From Candidatus Mycobacterium wuenschmannii (GTDB taxonomy: Bacteria; Actinomycetota; Actinomycetes; Mycobacteriales; Mycobacteriaceae), in contig NZ_CP126981.1 of NCBI RefSeq assembly GCF_030252325.1, forward strand, positions 2,790,001-2,854,000: a stretch of DNA of 64,000 bases, given 5' to 3'. The notes below the pieces were generated by a model. It saw only the letters and a list, made by a program, of their open reading frames with translations. It was not told where the DNA came from and made no database searches. Positions within the stretch are counted from its first letter, which is position 1; each line of letters begins with the position of its first letter. Shown one piece after another: positions 34,921 through 43,573 of the stretch. The position numbers and the translations under genes are program-made.

Positions 34921-36066
34921 ATGTCTACCCCTACTTCACCTTGGATGAACTCTGAACTTCACGAGTTACGCAATCTAGCCGCAAAATTTTTCGCTGCTGA
35001 GTTATCGCCCCACGCCGAAAGATTCGCCGAACAGCATCATGTCGATCGTGACCTATGGAACAGGGCGGGAGATTTGGGCTTGCTTTGTATGTCGATACCC
35101 GTGGAATACGGCGGCGGCGGGGGTACGTTCGCCCATGAAGCAGTCGTGCTCGAGGAGCAGGCTCGAGTGGGTGACAGCTCATGGGGCGCGGGACTGCACA
35201 GCGGGATCGTTGCGCACTACATTCTGCACTATGCCACCGAGGATTTGAAGCGAAAGTGGTTGCCCGGGATGGCATCTGGCGATCTTGTGGGCGCCATCGC
35301 CATGACAGAGCCCGGAACCGGCTCGGATCTGCAGAGTGTAAAGACCAAAGCCGTTCTGGACGGCGACGAATACGTGATCACGGGCTCGAAGACCTTCATT
35401 ACGAACGGCCAACAGGCCGACCTGATCGTGGTAGTGGCCAAGACCGATTCGACTAAGGGTGCGGCTGGAGTCTCCCTGTTTGTCGTCGAAGCCAACAGCC
35501 CCGGTTTTCGGCGAGGAAAAGTACTGAACAAGATTGGGCAGCGCGGCCAAGACACATCCGAGCTATTTTTTGATGGTGTCCGGGTCCCGCGTACTCACTT
35601 ACTTGGCGAGGACGAAGGTCAAGGCTTCGTCCAGCTGATGACGCAGTTGCCGCAGGAACGCTTGATCGTGGCGATTGGAGCGGTGGCCGCAATGGAACTC
35701 GCGGTGGAGCTTACACTGAAGTACACACGTGAGCGCGAAGCTTTCGGGCGACCGGTGTTTGGTTTCCAGAACACAAAGTTTACCCTTGCGGAAGCGGCGA
35801 CGGAAACGCGGATTGCTCGCGTTTTTCTCGATCACTGCATTGAGCTGCACTTGGCTGGCCAACTCGATGTTCCAACAGTAGCCATGGCGAAATGGTGGAC
35901 CACGGAACGTGCGATGAAGGTTCTCGATGACTGCATGCAAATGCACGGCGGCTACGGCTACATGATGGAATACCCAATCTCTCGGCTGTGGGTCGATCAG
36001 CGCGTGCAAAAGATTTATGCCGGCACAAACGAAGTGATGAAAGAAATCATTTCGCGCTCTTTATGA
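34921..36066 (+). CDS. Acyl-CoA dehydrogenase
   Basis: 381-aa acyl-CoA dehydrogenase with AMTEPGTGSDLQSVKT (FAD/substrate contact, about residue 125), KTFITNGQQAD, and the C-terminal QMHGGYGYMMEYPISRLWVDQR containing the catalytic Glu, followed by KIYAGTNEVMKEII. AAAGGATCT precedes the ATG. The gene is less GC-rich than most of the window, which suggests a separate acquisition. It precedes the EthA-like monooxygenase by 205 bases. Confidence 0.92.
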   Translation: MSTPTSPWMNSELHELRNLAAKFFAAELSPHAERFAEQHHVDRDLWNRAGDLGLLCMSIPVEYGGGGGTFAHEAVVLEEQARVGDSSWGAGLHSGIVAHYILHYATEDLKRKWLPGMASGDLVGAIAMTEPGTGSDLQSVKTKAVLDGDEYVITGSKTFITNGQQADLIVVVAKTDSTKGAAGVSLFVVEANSPGFRRGKVLNKIGQRGQDTSELFFDGVRVPRTHLLGEDEGQGFVQLMTQLPQERLIVAIGAVAAMELAVELTLKYTREREAFGRPVFGFQNTKFTLAEAATETRIARVFLDHCIELHLAGQLDVPTVAMAKWWTTERAMKVLDDCMQMHGGYGYMMEYPISRLWVDQRVQKIYAGTNEVMKEIISRSL

Positions 36067-36271
36067 CGGCTCTTCGTAATTGGGAGTCCACCGGCCGCCC
36101 GCCAGCCAAGATCAGCCCGACGCAGCGCACTGTCGGGTTGCCGAAGGAGCATTCTCACCGAAGTCAGCGGAACCACCGCGGCCCAGAATTTCGTTGCGCC
36201 GTTCCACATGGAATCTCGACATCACCCGACTAAGGCGGCCTCACGGTGCCGGCCGAGAAACGAGGATCGCG

Positions 36272-37735
36272 ATGGACGTAACCGACGTTGATGTCGTCGT
36301 TATCGGCGCGGGCATCTCGGGGCTGGGCGCGGCCTATCGCATCACCGAGCGCAATCCCGGGACGACCTACGTCATCCTGGAGCGCCGTGAGCAGATCGGC
36401 GGCACCTGGGACTTGTTCCGCTATCCCGGGGTGCGTTCTGACAGCAGCATCTTCACGCTGTGCTTCCCGTGGGAGCCGTGGACGAAAGAGCAACGGGTTG
36501 CCGACGGCGGGGATATCCGCGCCTACCTGACCGCGACGGCGCACAAGTACGGCCTCGACGAGCACATCGAGTTCAACACCCACGTCCGCTCTGCGGACTG
36601 GGATTCCTCGTCAGACACCTGGACGGTCACCGCCACGCAGGACGGCGACGAGAAGGTGTTTCGCGGCCGCTTCGTGTTCTTCGGCTCCGGTTACTACAAC
36701 TACGACGAGGGCTACACCCCGGACTTCCCCGGCTTCACCGAGTTCGCGGGCGCCGTCGTGCATCCGCAGTACTGGCCCGAGGACCTCGACTACCGGGGCA
36801 AGAAGGTCGTGGTGATCGGCAGTGGGGCGACCGCGATGTCGCTGATCCCGTCGCTGGCCGAGAAGGCGTCCAAGGTGACGATGCTGCAGCGGTCGCCGAC
36901 GTACCTGTTCTCCGCGGCGCGTAGCAGTGGAGGGCTGAACTTCATACAAAAGTTCCTGCCGCGCAAGCTGGCCTATTCCTACGCGCGGCAGAGCAACGCG
37001 CTGCTGGAAGGCGTGATCTGGTTTCTGGCCCGCACGGCACCAGGCTTGGTGAAGTGGTGGATCCGCTCGATCGCCGTGCACTACCTGCCCAAGGGTTACG
37101 ACGTCGACACCCATTTCAAGCCTCGCTACAACCCGTGGGATCAGCGGCTGTGCCTGATTCCCGATGCCGACCTCTACGTCGCGATTGGTGACGGGCGAGC
37201 CGAGGTGGTGACCGATCACATCGACCACTTCGATTCCACCGGAATCGCTTTGAAGTCCGGTGCGCACTTGGATGCCGACGTGATAGTCACCGCGACCGGG
37301 CTGCAACTGCAGGCGCTGGGCGGGGTGACGGTGTCAATGGACGGCGGCGAGGTCAAGCCGCAGGACCGCTTCGTCTACAAGGCCCACATGCTGGAGGAAG
37401 TGCCGAACCTGTTCTGGTGCGTCGGCTACACCAACGCATCGTGGACGCTGCGCGCCGACATGACCGCCCGGGCGACGGCAAAACTGCTGGCGCACATGGC
37501 CTCTCACGGCTACACCCACGCCTATCCGCATCTGTCCGGCGAGCCGATGCCGGAGAAGCCGGCGTGGGACATCCAAGCCGGCTATGTGCTGCGCGCCCCG
37601 CACGCGTTGCCCAAGTCCGGAATCAAGCGGCCCTGGAACGTCCGGCAAAATTACTACGCCGACGCCATCGACTACCGGTTCGACCGGATCACCGAGGCGA
37701 TGGTGTTCGGTCGGAGGACGGGGCTCGCAAATTAA
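36272..37735 (+). CDS. EthA-like Baeyer-Villiger monooxygenase
   Basis: 487-aa FAD/NADPH monooxygenase. FAD motif GAGISGLGAAYR, BVMO fingerprint FAGAVVHPQYW (FxGxxxHxxxW) near residue 157, NADPH motif VIGSGATAMSLIP, plus GGTWDLFRYPGVRSDS and HFKPRYNPWDQRLCL, which closely follow what I recall of M. tuberculosis EthA (Rv3854c). It should oxidise ketones to esters and possibly S-oxidise thioamides. ATG at 36272 with CGAGGA upstream. No EthR-like regulator adjoins it. Confidence 0.9.
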   Translation: MDVTDVDVVVIGAGISGLGAAYRITERNPGTTYVILERREQIGGTWDLFRYPGVRSDSSIFTLCFPWEPWTKEQRVADGGDIRAYLTATAHKYGLDEHIEFNTHVRSADWDSSSDTWTVTATQDGDEKVFRGRFVFFGSGYYNYDEGYTPDFPGFTEFAGAVVHPQYWPEDLDYRGKKVVVIGSGATAMSLIPSLAEKASKVTMLQRSPTYLFSAARSSGGLNFIQKFLPRKLAYSYARQSNALLEGVIWFLARTAPGLVKWWIRSIAVHYLPKGYDVDTHFKPRYNPWDQRLCLIPDADLYVAIGDGRAEVVTDHIDHFDSTGIALKSGAHLDADVIVTATGLQLQALGGVTVSMDGGEVKPQDRFVYKAHMLEEVPNLFWCVGYTNASWTLRADMTARATAKLLAHMASHGYTHAYPHLSGEPMPEKPAWDIQAGYVLRAPHALPKSGIKRPWNVRQNYYADAIDYRFDRITEAMVFGRRTGLAN

Positions 37736-37738
37736 GAC

Positions 37739-37755
37739 CGACCAGGGCCTGGTCG
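37739..37755 (+). terminator. Hairpin after the EthA-like gene
   Basis: CGACCAGG, one base, CCTGGTCG: a 17-base perfect palindrome starting four bases after the stop codon at 37735. There is no U-run, but mycobacterial terminators often lack one. It touches the start of the 72-bp repeat at 37754. Confidence 0.4.
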
Positions 37756-37825
37756 CACATTGCGCGCCGATCGGGCGATTTGTGAGTAACAGCAAGCACT
37801 TACTCCGGACGGTAGCTATCACGAG
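37754..37825 (+). repeat. About 72-bp dispersed repeat, copy 1
   Basis: From CGCACATTGC to GCTATCACGAG. The copy at 48199-48273 shares the order and most bases (GCGCCGAT-GGGCGAT-TGTGAGTA--GCAAGC, CGG-CGGTAGC-ATCACGAG). It ends exactly where homology to an IS30-family transposase begins. Confidence 0.7.
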
Positions 37826-38256
37826 CACCGCCGGCGGCTCAGCGATCGCAACTCTGGTAGAGCGGTCCAGCCGCTACATGATGCTTGGACACCTCGATCG
37901 TGAGCAAAACGCTGACGCGGTGCGCGACAGCCTGATCACCACCGTCAGCTGAGCTGCCCGAGGCGCTGCGAGCGAGCTTGACCTGAGACCAAGGCGCAGA
38001 GATGGTCGAACTTAGTGCGTTCAGTATGGCTACGAATATGGAGGTCTACTTCGCAGATCCCGGATCGCCGCGGGAGCGCGGCAGCAATGAAAACACCAAC
38101 GGGCCACTGCGCCGGTACTGCCCATGCGGGACCGACCCGTCACACCACAATGCCAGGAACTACGGCGGTCGCCGAAGAGCTCAACGGACGACCCCGCAAA
38201 TACTCAACTGGACACCCCCGCCGAACGGCTGGCTGCTTTAGTAGACGCCTATTGAC
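37826..38256 (+). pseudogene. IS30-family transposase, C-terminal remnant
   Basis: Decayed C-terminal half of an IS30-type DDE transposase. In order, across frames: GGSAIATLVERSSRYMMLGH, then LPEALRASLT-stop-DQGAEM (a TGA where Trp is expected), then MEVYFADPGSPRERGSNENT and GPLRRYCPCGTD, then VAEELNGRP and AERLAALVDAY before the stop at 38256. At least two frameshifts and one nonsense codon; the N-terminal half and the left end are gone, replaced by the 72-bp repeat. Confidence 0.8.
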
Positions 38257-38259
38257 CCT

Positions 38260-38872
38260 GACCGTTGCGGCGACTGCTGAAATCCAAGGTGTGCTGGGTG
38301 CTCGGCGATGTCGGTGCACCACAGTTCGTTGAGCCGAGTGGAGCTGAACTGTTCGTTGGATCAGGTCAACAGGTATGTCGCCGCGGGGTTTTCGTCCTCC
38401 CGGCCGCAATAGTCCGCACAGGCCGTGTTCGGTCTGATCGAGTGGACCAACTTGAGTTTTACGTTCATCTCGTATTCGGCCGCAACGCCGCACGGACTCG
38501 GCGGCGCCCGTAGGTGCCGCGAGATCGCTGGTAGATCTCGGTGATCGTGTCGGTCACGATGAGCCGCTCACCTTGCGGTCCGGGACTGGGCGACGACGGT
38601 GGTATTGCAAAGGAAACGCGCTAATCCCGTTATCCGACAGGCAGATCGGGCTGAATGCCATCGCGCGATCAGCCCTTGAGTTATCGCGCGTCGGCATTTT
38701 GCGTTTTGGGTGCACCCCGCCTGCTCATCGAACAACTCGCAGGCATCCCGAGTCAACGCCAGTTCGAATTCCAGCGCGGCGATGCGCTTGTGGGCGGCGG
38801 CCAGCTCGTCGGCTTCGACACTAGGGGTGCCCTCAATGACTCCGGCATCGATGTATGCCTGACGTTTTCAAC
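38260..38872 (-). pseudogene. IS3-family transposase remnant (OrfA end and OrfB parts)
   Basis: On the minus strand, in scattered frames: an OrfA C-terminus (DAGVIEGTPSVEADELAAAH then ALTRDACELFDEQ), an OrfB N-terminal segment (TDTITEIYQRSRGTYGRRRV then RAALR), and an OrfB DDE start (DLIQRTVQLH, then NELWCTDIAEHPA). The order and spacing fit one IS3-type element with several indels. No terminal repeats were found. Together with the IS30 remnant it forms an IS graveyard. Confidence 0.7.
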
Positions 38873-39232
38873 CGAACAGGGTGGCCTGGCAGAACCCGGT
38901 CTCGGGCGCCACGGCACGGCCACGGTTCACCTGAGCGTAGCCGCGCAACTATTTGCCGGCGCACCGACCACTAGTGCCGACGGGGCATGTGAACTCCTGC
39001 TGGTCACTCTGCCCTGGACTCTCACAACGGTGGACCTACTACACGGGTACAGATCAGATGGACTTGTTCAACGGGAACACGCCAGCAGCCAGCTACTTGC
39101 GAGTTCGTATCGAGTTCCCCAATCTTGGCTTTGAGACTCCACCGTCGCGACCGTGGGTAAACGCCTGGAGTGTTCGCCTACGTCGCGCCGTGTCCGTCAG
39201 CCAGTTCAGTCGCGCATCAAGCCGATCAGAAG
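38873..39232. other. Non-coding stretch after the IS remnants
   Basis: 360 bases between the IS3 remnant and the end of the TetR gene. Several overlapping open frames exist but none shows family features or coherent codon use; the sequence is likely decayed IS or flanking DNA. Confidence 0.4.
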
Positions 39233-39907
39233 CTATCGGGTTTCTTCAACCGCGGCCAGCGGTGGAGCGGCCTGACCTGGCACTAGCCCAAGGGTGTACA
39301 GGCCGAGAATTCCCAGAAAACCCGCACAGTGCTCGATGAGCACTTCCGTCGACAGGTGTAGTTGTCCGTCTATCCAGCGACGGAGTATCTCGAACAGGCC
39401 CCCGACACCGTAGGTAGCGGCGAGATTTGCGACTTGAAGCACATCGCTGGGTATATCGAGGTGCAAACGGGCCTCTCTGAGGACCAGCTCCGCAAAATCG
39501 GTCATCAGTTCACTTCGCAGTTGCCGAAGGAGGGGTTCGGCGCCAGATTCGACAAACAGTATGCGGGCCATGCTGGGATCGTTCTCGATTACCTGAACCA
39601 GGGCCTTGATTGGAGCGTGAGCGAGTTCTTGAGGCGCAACCGTGTCGTCCGGAATGGCGCTGGTTATCACCGCTTGGAAGGTGGCGGAGATCTTGGCAAA
39701 GACTGCGCGCAAGAGCGCGTCTCGGTCGCGAAACTGCTGGTAGAAGTAGCGGCTCGTCAATCCTGACTTCGCACACACGGCAGTCACGGTGCACGCGGTA
39801 GCTCCGTGGGTGCCCATGATTGAGACCGCGGCATCAATCAACCTCACGCGGCGCTGCGCATCGCGTTGAGTTGCGGACAGCCCGCCATAAACACGTGCTG
39901 GACTCAT
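39233..39907 (-). CDS. TetR-family regulator
   Basis: 224-aa TetR protein with HTH at about residues 20-65 (RRVRLIDAAVSIMGTHG, TVTAVCAKSGLTSRYFYQQF) and a hydrophobic C-terminal ligand domain. It is divergent from the di-iron hydrolase gene at 39976 across 68 bases that contain an ATCTGA-N12-TCAGAT palindrome, its probable operator. Confidence 0.9.
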   Translation of the reverse strand: MSPARVYGGLSATQRDAQRRVRLIDAAVSIMGTHGATACTVTAVCAKSGLTSRYFYQQFRDRDALLRAVFAKISATFQAVITSAIPDDTVAPQELAHAPIKALVQVIENDPSMARILFVESGAEPLLRQLRSELMTDFAELVLREARLHLDIPSDVLQVANLAATYGVGGLFEILRRWIDGQLHLSTEVLIEHCAGFLGILGLYTLGLVPGQAAPPLAAVEETR

Positions 39908-39928
39908 GTCCTACAGTCTGGCAGTCTT

Positions 39929-39952
39929 ATCTGACAAGGCATAAAGTCAGAT
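39929..39952. promoter_or_regulatory. Operator-like inverted repeat between TetR and di-iron hydrolase genes
   Basis: ATCTGA, 12 bases, TCAGAT: exact 6-base arms in the centre of a 68-base divergent promoter. CATAAAGT inside it looks like a -10 element for the plus-strand gene, so binding would block transcription. Confidence 0.55.
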
Positions 39953-39975
39953 CAAACTTCGAGGAAGGACCTCAA

Positions 39976-40845
39976 ATGTCGGACGATCAAGCCCCGACCA
40001 GGACCCGGGTGCTGCCAAAACCCCGGCGTGTTCGGTTTCCGATGCCGACCTCCACGAAGCGGCAACACTTCGTAGACGGCGACTTGGTGATGAGCCATTT
40101 CATCTCGACGCTCTCCGCGACGTTCCCGGAAGGCGAGGATTTCTTCATCCGCTCGGTCAGGAACTTCCAGAGTTCCATCGACGATCCCCAATTGGAGACA
40201 GCGGTCAAGGGTTTCATCGGACAAGAGGCCACGCACCGACACCAGCATCGGCTCCTCAACGAACGACTCCAGGCCATGGGTTATCCGACCGCGCGAATCG
40301 ATCGTCACGTCGCACGCTTGATCAAGCGATTGGAACGGCGCTTTTCGCCGGAAATGCGGCTGTCCATGACTTCCGCATTGGAGCACTACACCGCTACGCT
40401 GGCGGAAATCATTCTTACCAGCGAAGACGCCCAGACGCTCATTGGACAGACAGAGGTTCGACCGATTCTGCTGTGGCATGCGTTCGAGGAGTCGGAGCAC
40501 AAAGCGGTCGCCTTCGACGTCTATCGGCTGATTGGAGGAACCGAGCGCACCCGTGTACTGGGCATGCGGATCGCTTCAGTAATTTTGTTCGGCGAACTCA
40601 TTCTGCAGACCGCCTTGTCCATGGCGTCTGACAAGGCCTCGTATAACCCGGTCACGTTGGTGCGCAGCTTGTACCGCTTCAGTCGCACCCCGATGTTCAC
40701 CGCTGATGCGCTGCGGCGTTTCCGTTCCTACAACCGCCCGGGTTTCCACCCTGATGATTGGGACAGTGCTGCGGTCCTGGAGCGTTGGAGCAAGGAACTG
40801 TTCGACCAAGACGGTTCACAGACCGTAATCGCTCAGCTCGGATAG
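39976..40845 (+). CDS. Ferritin-like metal-dependent hydrolase family protein (PF10118-like)
   Basis: 289-aa all-helical protein of the predicted metal-dependent hydrolase group. Metal-ligand helices are visible as FIGQEATHRHQHRL (E and H ligands near residue 90), LEHYTATLAE (near 140) and WHAFEESEHKAVAFDVY (near 180), giving the E...ExxH pattern of di-iron proteins. GAGGAAGGA precedes the ATG. Together with a similar protein at 42650 and BVMOs it suggests a role in oxygenation of hydrocarbon or lipid substrates. A strong hairpin follows the gene. Confidence 0.78.
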   Translation: MSDDQAPTRTRVLPKPRRVRFPMPTSTKRQHFVDGDLVMSHFISTLSATFPEGEDFFIRSVRNFQSSIDDPQLETAVKGFIGQEATHRHQHRLLNERLQAMGYPTARIDRHVARLIKRLERRFSPEMRLSMTSALEHYTATLAEIILTSEDAQTLIGQTEVRPILLWHAFEESEHKAVAFDVYRLIGGTERTRVLGMRIASVILFGELILQTALSMASDKASYNPVTLVRSLYRFSRTPMFTADALRRFRSYNRPGFHPDDWDSAAVLERWSKELFDQDGSQTVIAQLG

Positions 40846-40863
40846 CAAAGGTGTGGAAGTTTG

Positions 40864-40892
40864 GCGACGCAGGAGCACCTTTCCTGCGTCGC
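40864..40892 (+). terminator. Strong hairpin terminator between convergent genes
   Basis: GCGACGCAGGA, loop GCACCTT, TCCTGCGTCGC: an 11-bp perfect stem starting 18 bases after the stop at 40845, followed by CTCCTTCC. This is a typical actinobacterial I-shaped terminator and could serve the plus-strand hydrolase gene and, read from the other side, the minus-strand TetR gene at 41021. Confidence 0.75.
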
Positions 40893-41020
40893 TCCTTCCG
40901 AACAGGGTGCGCGCCGGTCGACTCATGGGTGCGGTTCTGGTAGCCGATCAAGGCGGCGGTCGGGCCAAGAATGCGGTTCGGCAGCGATCGCCACGGAGCT
41001 GGCTGGCCTGTGAGCCTGGA

Positions 41021-41653
41021 TCAGTCGCTGACGACATAGCGTTGAGCCAGGGTTTCAGCCAGTCTGCTCGTGTGCGCGACCATTTCCTTCTCGGTCACCG
41101 CAAGCAGACCCGAGTGCCAGGCCGTCATGACTTCGACGAACCCGCCGACAGCGATCAGAGTGTCCATGCGAAGGGCTATCTCGTCGGCATCTTGTCGGAG
41201 GTGTGGCCGGCTTGCCTCAACGACCAACTGCGTTGCTTCCTGTAGGGCCACGGCGCGGCGGTCTTGTAGCGGTGAGCTACCAACATGCTGAGCGAGGAGG
41301 ATGTGCGCTCGACCGGGATCGCATGCGATCCGGTCGACCACGATGGCGATCACCGCAGTGATGGTTTCGATCGGCGGCCGATTCACACGCTCGTCGAAGA
41401 GCGCAGCGACCTCGCCGAGCATGTCATTGCGGACGCCATCCCACGCTGCGACGAGCAGCTCATCGCGCGTCTTGAAATCCTCGTAGAAGTATCGATCGTT
41501 CAGCCTCGTGCGGGCGCATACGCCGCGCATAGTGACAGCGGCCCAACCGCTCTCACTCCAAATCTCGGTTGCGGCCTCGATCAATTGCTGCCGTCGTTCT
41601 GCACGACGCTCGGCGCCGGTCCGACCACCCCAGCGCTTGTTTCTCGACCGCAC
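41021..41653 (-). CDS. TetR-family regulator
   Basis: 210-aa TetR protein. HTH at about residues 18-65 (RRQQLIEAATEIWSESG, TMRGVCARTRLNDRYFYEDF), the same YFYxxF recognition helix type as the regulator at 39233. The start is uncertain: GTG at 41653 gives the family-length protein, but the frame is open further upstream. It is divergent from the SDR-di-iron-BVMO-esterase operon and probably controls it. Confidence 0.85.
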   Translation of the reverse strand: MRSRNKRWGGRTGAERRAERRQQLIEAATEIWSESGWAAVTMRGVCARTRLNDRYFYEDFKTRDELLVAAWDGVRNDMLGEVAALFDERVNRPPIETITAVIAIVVDRIACDPGRAHILLAQHVGSSPLQDRRAVALQEATQLVVEASRPHLRQDADEIALRMDTLIAVGGFVEVMTAWHSGLLAVTEKEMVAHTSRLAETLAQRYVVSD

Positions 41654-41781
41654 CTCTCCATCTTGACAAAGCCCTCGGTCCACGACAAAACTGGTGGCAT
41701 GCGACACCAATGGTGGCTGGTGCCCCCAGATGAGAGTTCCCCCACAGCAGACGTCAATGGCGCGACCCGAAAGGCAGACGA

Positions 41782-42636
41782 ATGAGATTGCTGCCATTCG
41801 GCGGCGCACCAGGCAGAACGCACCGAGCCGATGCAGTCGTCACGGGCGCAGGAAGCGGTATCGGCCGCGCATTCGCCGTGGAGCTTGCACGCCGAGGCGG
41901 ACGCGTGGTGTGCGCCGACAGAGATCCCGTCACTGCAAAAGAGTCGGCAGAGTTGGTGAGGCAGGCTGGCGGCGAGGGCTTCGACATCGCATGCGACGTC
42001 ACCGATCTTCAGCAGATCCGCAACCTCGCTGATGTGAGCGAAGACTGGTTCGGGAAGGCTGCGAGCCTCGTCATCAACAACGCCGGAATCGGTGCGGGCG
42101 GCAACCGCATCGGCGCGACGTCGATCGAGGACTGGAACGCGGCGATTTCTGTCAACCTCTGGGGCGTTATCTACGGCTGCGAGACTTTCGTGCCTCGGCT
42201 CCGGAGCAATGGGCATGGCGGAGTCATCAATGTGGCGTCCGCAGCGAGCTTCGGCTCGGCCCCTCGGATGGCGGCTTACAACGTGAGCAAGGCCGGAGTG
42301 CTCGCTCTGTCGGAGACACTGGCGGCCGAACTGAGCGGTACTGACGTCAACGTCACAGTGCTTTGCCCCACCTTCGTGAAGACGAACATCGCCAATAATC
42401 CTCAAATCGACGAGGCGGCTGCACGACTCGCGACCAACCTGATGAAATGGACCGGCATTTCGCCACAGCACGTTGCTCGAACGACGTTGAACGCGCACGA
42501 TCGCGGACAAATTTATGTAGTACCCCAACTCGATGCCAAAGTCTTGTGGCAACTCAAGAGAGCCCTACCCGGTCTCTTTACACGCACGCTGGGCCTCGCA
42601 GAGCGCATGGTCTCATGGAACGATTCAGCCGAGTAG
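41782..42636 (+). CDS. Short-chain dehydrogenase/reductase
   Basis: 284-aa SDR with GAGSGIGRAFAVELARRGG near residue 23, INNAGIG near 95, catalytic Ser in VASAASFG and Tyr-x3-Lys in YNVSKAG. A C-terminal extension (about residues 255-284) resembles SDRs of mymA-like loci. As first gene of an operon with two BVMOs and an esterase, it may oxidise an alcohol to the ketone used by the BVMOs (inference). Confidence 0.88.
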   Translation: MRLLPFGGAPGRTHRADAVVTGAGSGIGRAFAVELARRGGRVVCADRDPVTAKESAELVRQAGGEGFDIACDVTDLQQIRNLADVSEDWFGKAASLVINNAGIGAGGNRIGATSIEDWNAAISVNLWGVIYGCETFVPRLRSNGHGGVINVASAASFGSAPRMAAYNVSKAGVLALSETLAAELSGTDVNVTVLCPTFVKTNIANNPQIDEAAARLATNLMKWTGISPQHVARTTLNAHDRGQIYVVPQLDAKVLWQLKRALPGLFTRTLGLAERMVSWNDSAE

Positions 42637-42649
42637 AGGAGCAGGGAAA

Positions 42650-43573
42650 ATGGCTTTCGCATACAGCGACATGCTCGAGACAATCAAAAACAAGCAATGG
42701 GCTCTCGCCGATATCGATTGGGACGCCCCTGGCGCGGAACTGATCACCGATGAACAGCGTCCCACACTCAAGCAATTCATGTCCGACGTGGTGTGGATTG
42801 AGCATGTTGGAGCACGTGCCTTCGCCGCGATGGCTCCGAAGGCGCCATTCGAAGCGCTCGGAGACATTTACCGTTACTTTCACGCCGAGGAGCAGCGTCA
42901 CGCCAATGCCGAACTTGCCCTGATGCGTCGCTGGGGCATGCTCGAGGAAGGCGAGAAACCGGTCCCGAACAAGAATATTCGGCTGGTCATCGAATGGCTG
43001 GACCGTTATGCCGAAGCCCTTCCCCTGACCGTCATCGGGGCCGCGATTCCGGCACTGGAGACTGCGCTCGACGGAGCGCTGCTGAAGTTTCTCCTCGATG
43101 AGGTTGACGACCCTGTGTGCGGGGAGGTGTTCAACAAGGTCAACAGCGACGAATCGCGGCATCTCGCGGTTGGCTTCCAGGTCTTGAATGACCTGGGCGC
43201 CAGCCCGATGCGAATCCACGCCATTCAAACTGCGGGTGCTCTGGTCGACCCGCGCATTCTCACCGGCGCGTTGCTGTATATCCCGCTCCTGACACGCATG
43301 TTGATGAATCTCAACGCTATGGGTCTGTCCGAGGAGAAGTTATACAACGCAGTGACGCGGTATGCCAATGTCGGCGATCGCAGTGAACATACGCGTAGGG
43401 TGCCCGGCTATCACATCTTGAAGGCGCACATGTCGTCTTCCATCAAGCGGTCCCAGCCTCTGCACTTCGTGTCTCAACGCCTTGGCAATGCGATCGATGT
43501 TTTCCCTGTTCAGATTTTCGGTCGGCCGCCATCGTGGACGGACGAACTGACCTACGAACCGGTTGCCAAATGA
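42650..43573 (+). CDS. Ferritin-like di-iron protein
   Basis: 307-aa helical protein with di-iron ligand motifs: WIEHVGAR (ExxH-like, near residue 49), FHAEEQRHANAELAL (near 85), ETALDGALLKF (near 148) and NSDESRHLAVGF (near 183). This four-helix E/ExxH pattern is that of ferritin-like oxygenases and desaturases. GAGCAGGGAAA precedes the ATG; the stop overlaps the next BVMO gene (ATGA), so the two are translationally coupled. Function not known. Confidence 0.78.
   Translation: MAFAYSDMLETIKNKQWALADIDWDAPGAELITDEQRPTLKQFMSDVVWIEHVGARAFAAMAPKAPFEALGDIYRYFHAEEQRHANAELALMRRWGMLEEGEKPVPNKNIRLVIEWLDRYAEALPLTVIGAAIPALETALDGALLKFLLDEVDDPVCGEVFNKVNSDESRHLAVGFQVLNDLGASPMRIHAIQTAGALVDPRILTGALLYIPLLTRMLMNLNAMGLSEEKLYNAVTRYANVGDRSEHTRRVPGYHILKAHMSSSIKRSQPLHFVSQRLGNAIDVFPVQIFGRPPSWTDELTYEPVAK

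Noticed and set aside
38655..39339. Overlapping plus-strand open frames across the IS3 remnant and beyond
   Set aside because: The minus strand shows IS3 transposase phrases in 38260-38872; the plus-strand frames lack any family features.
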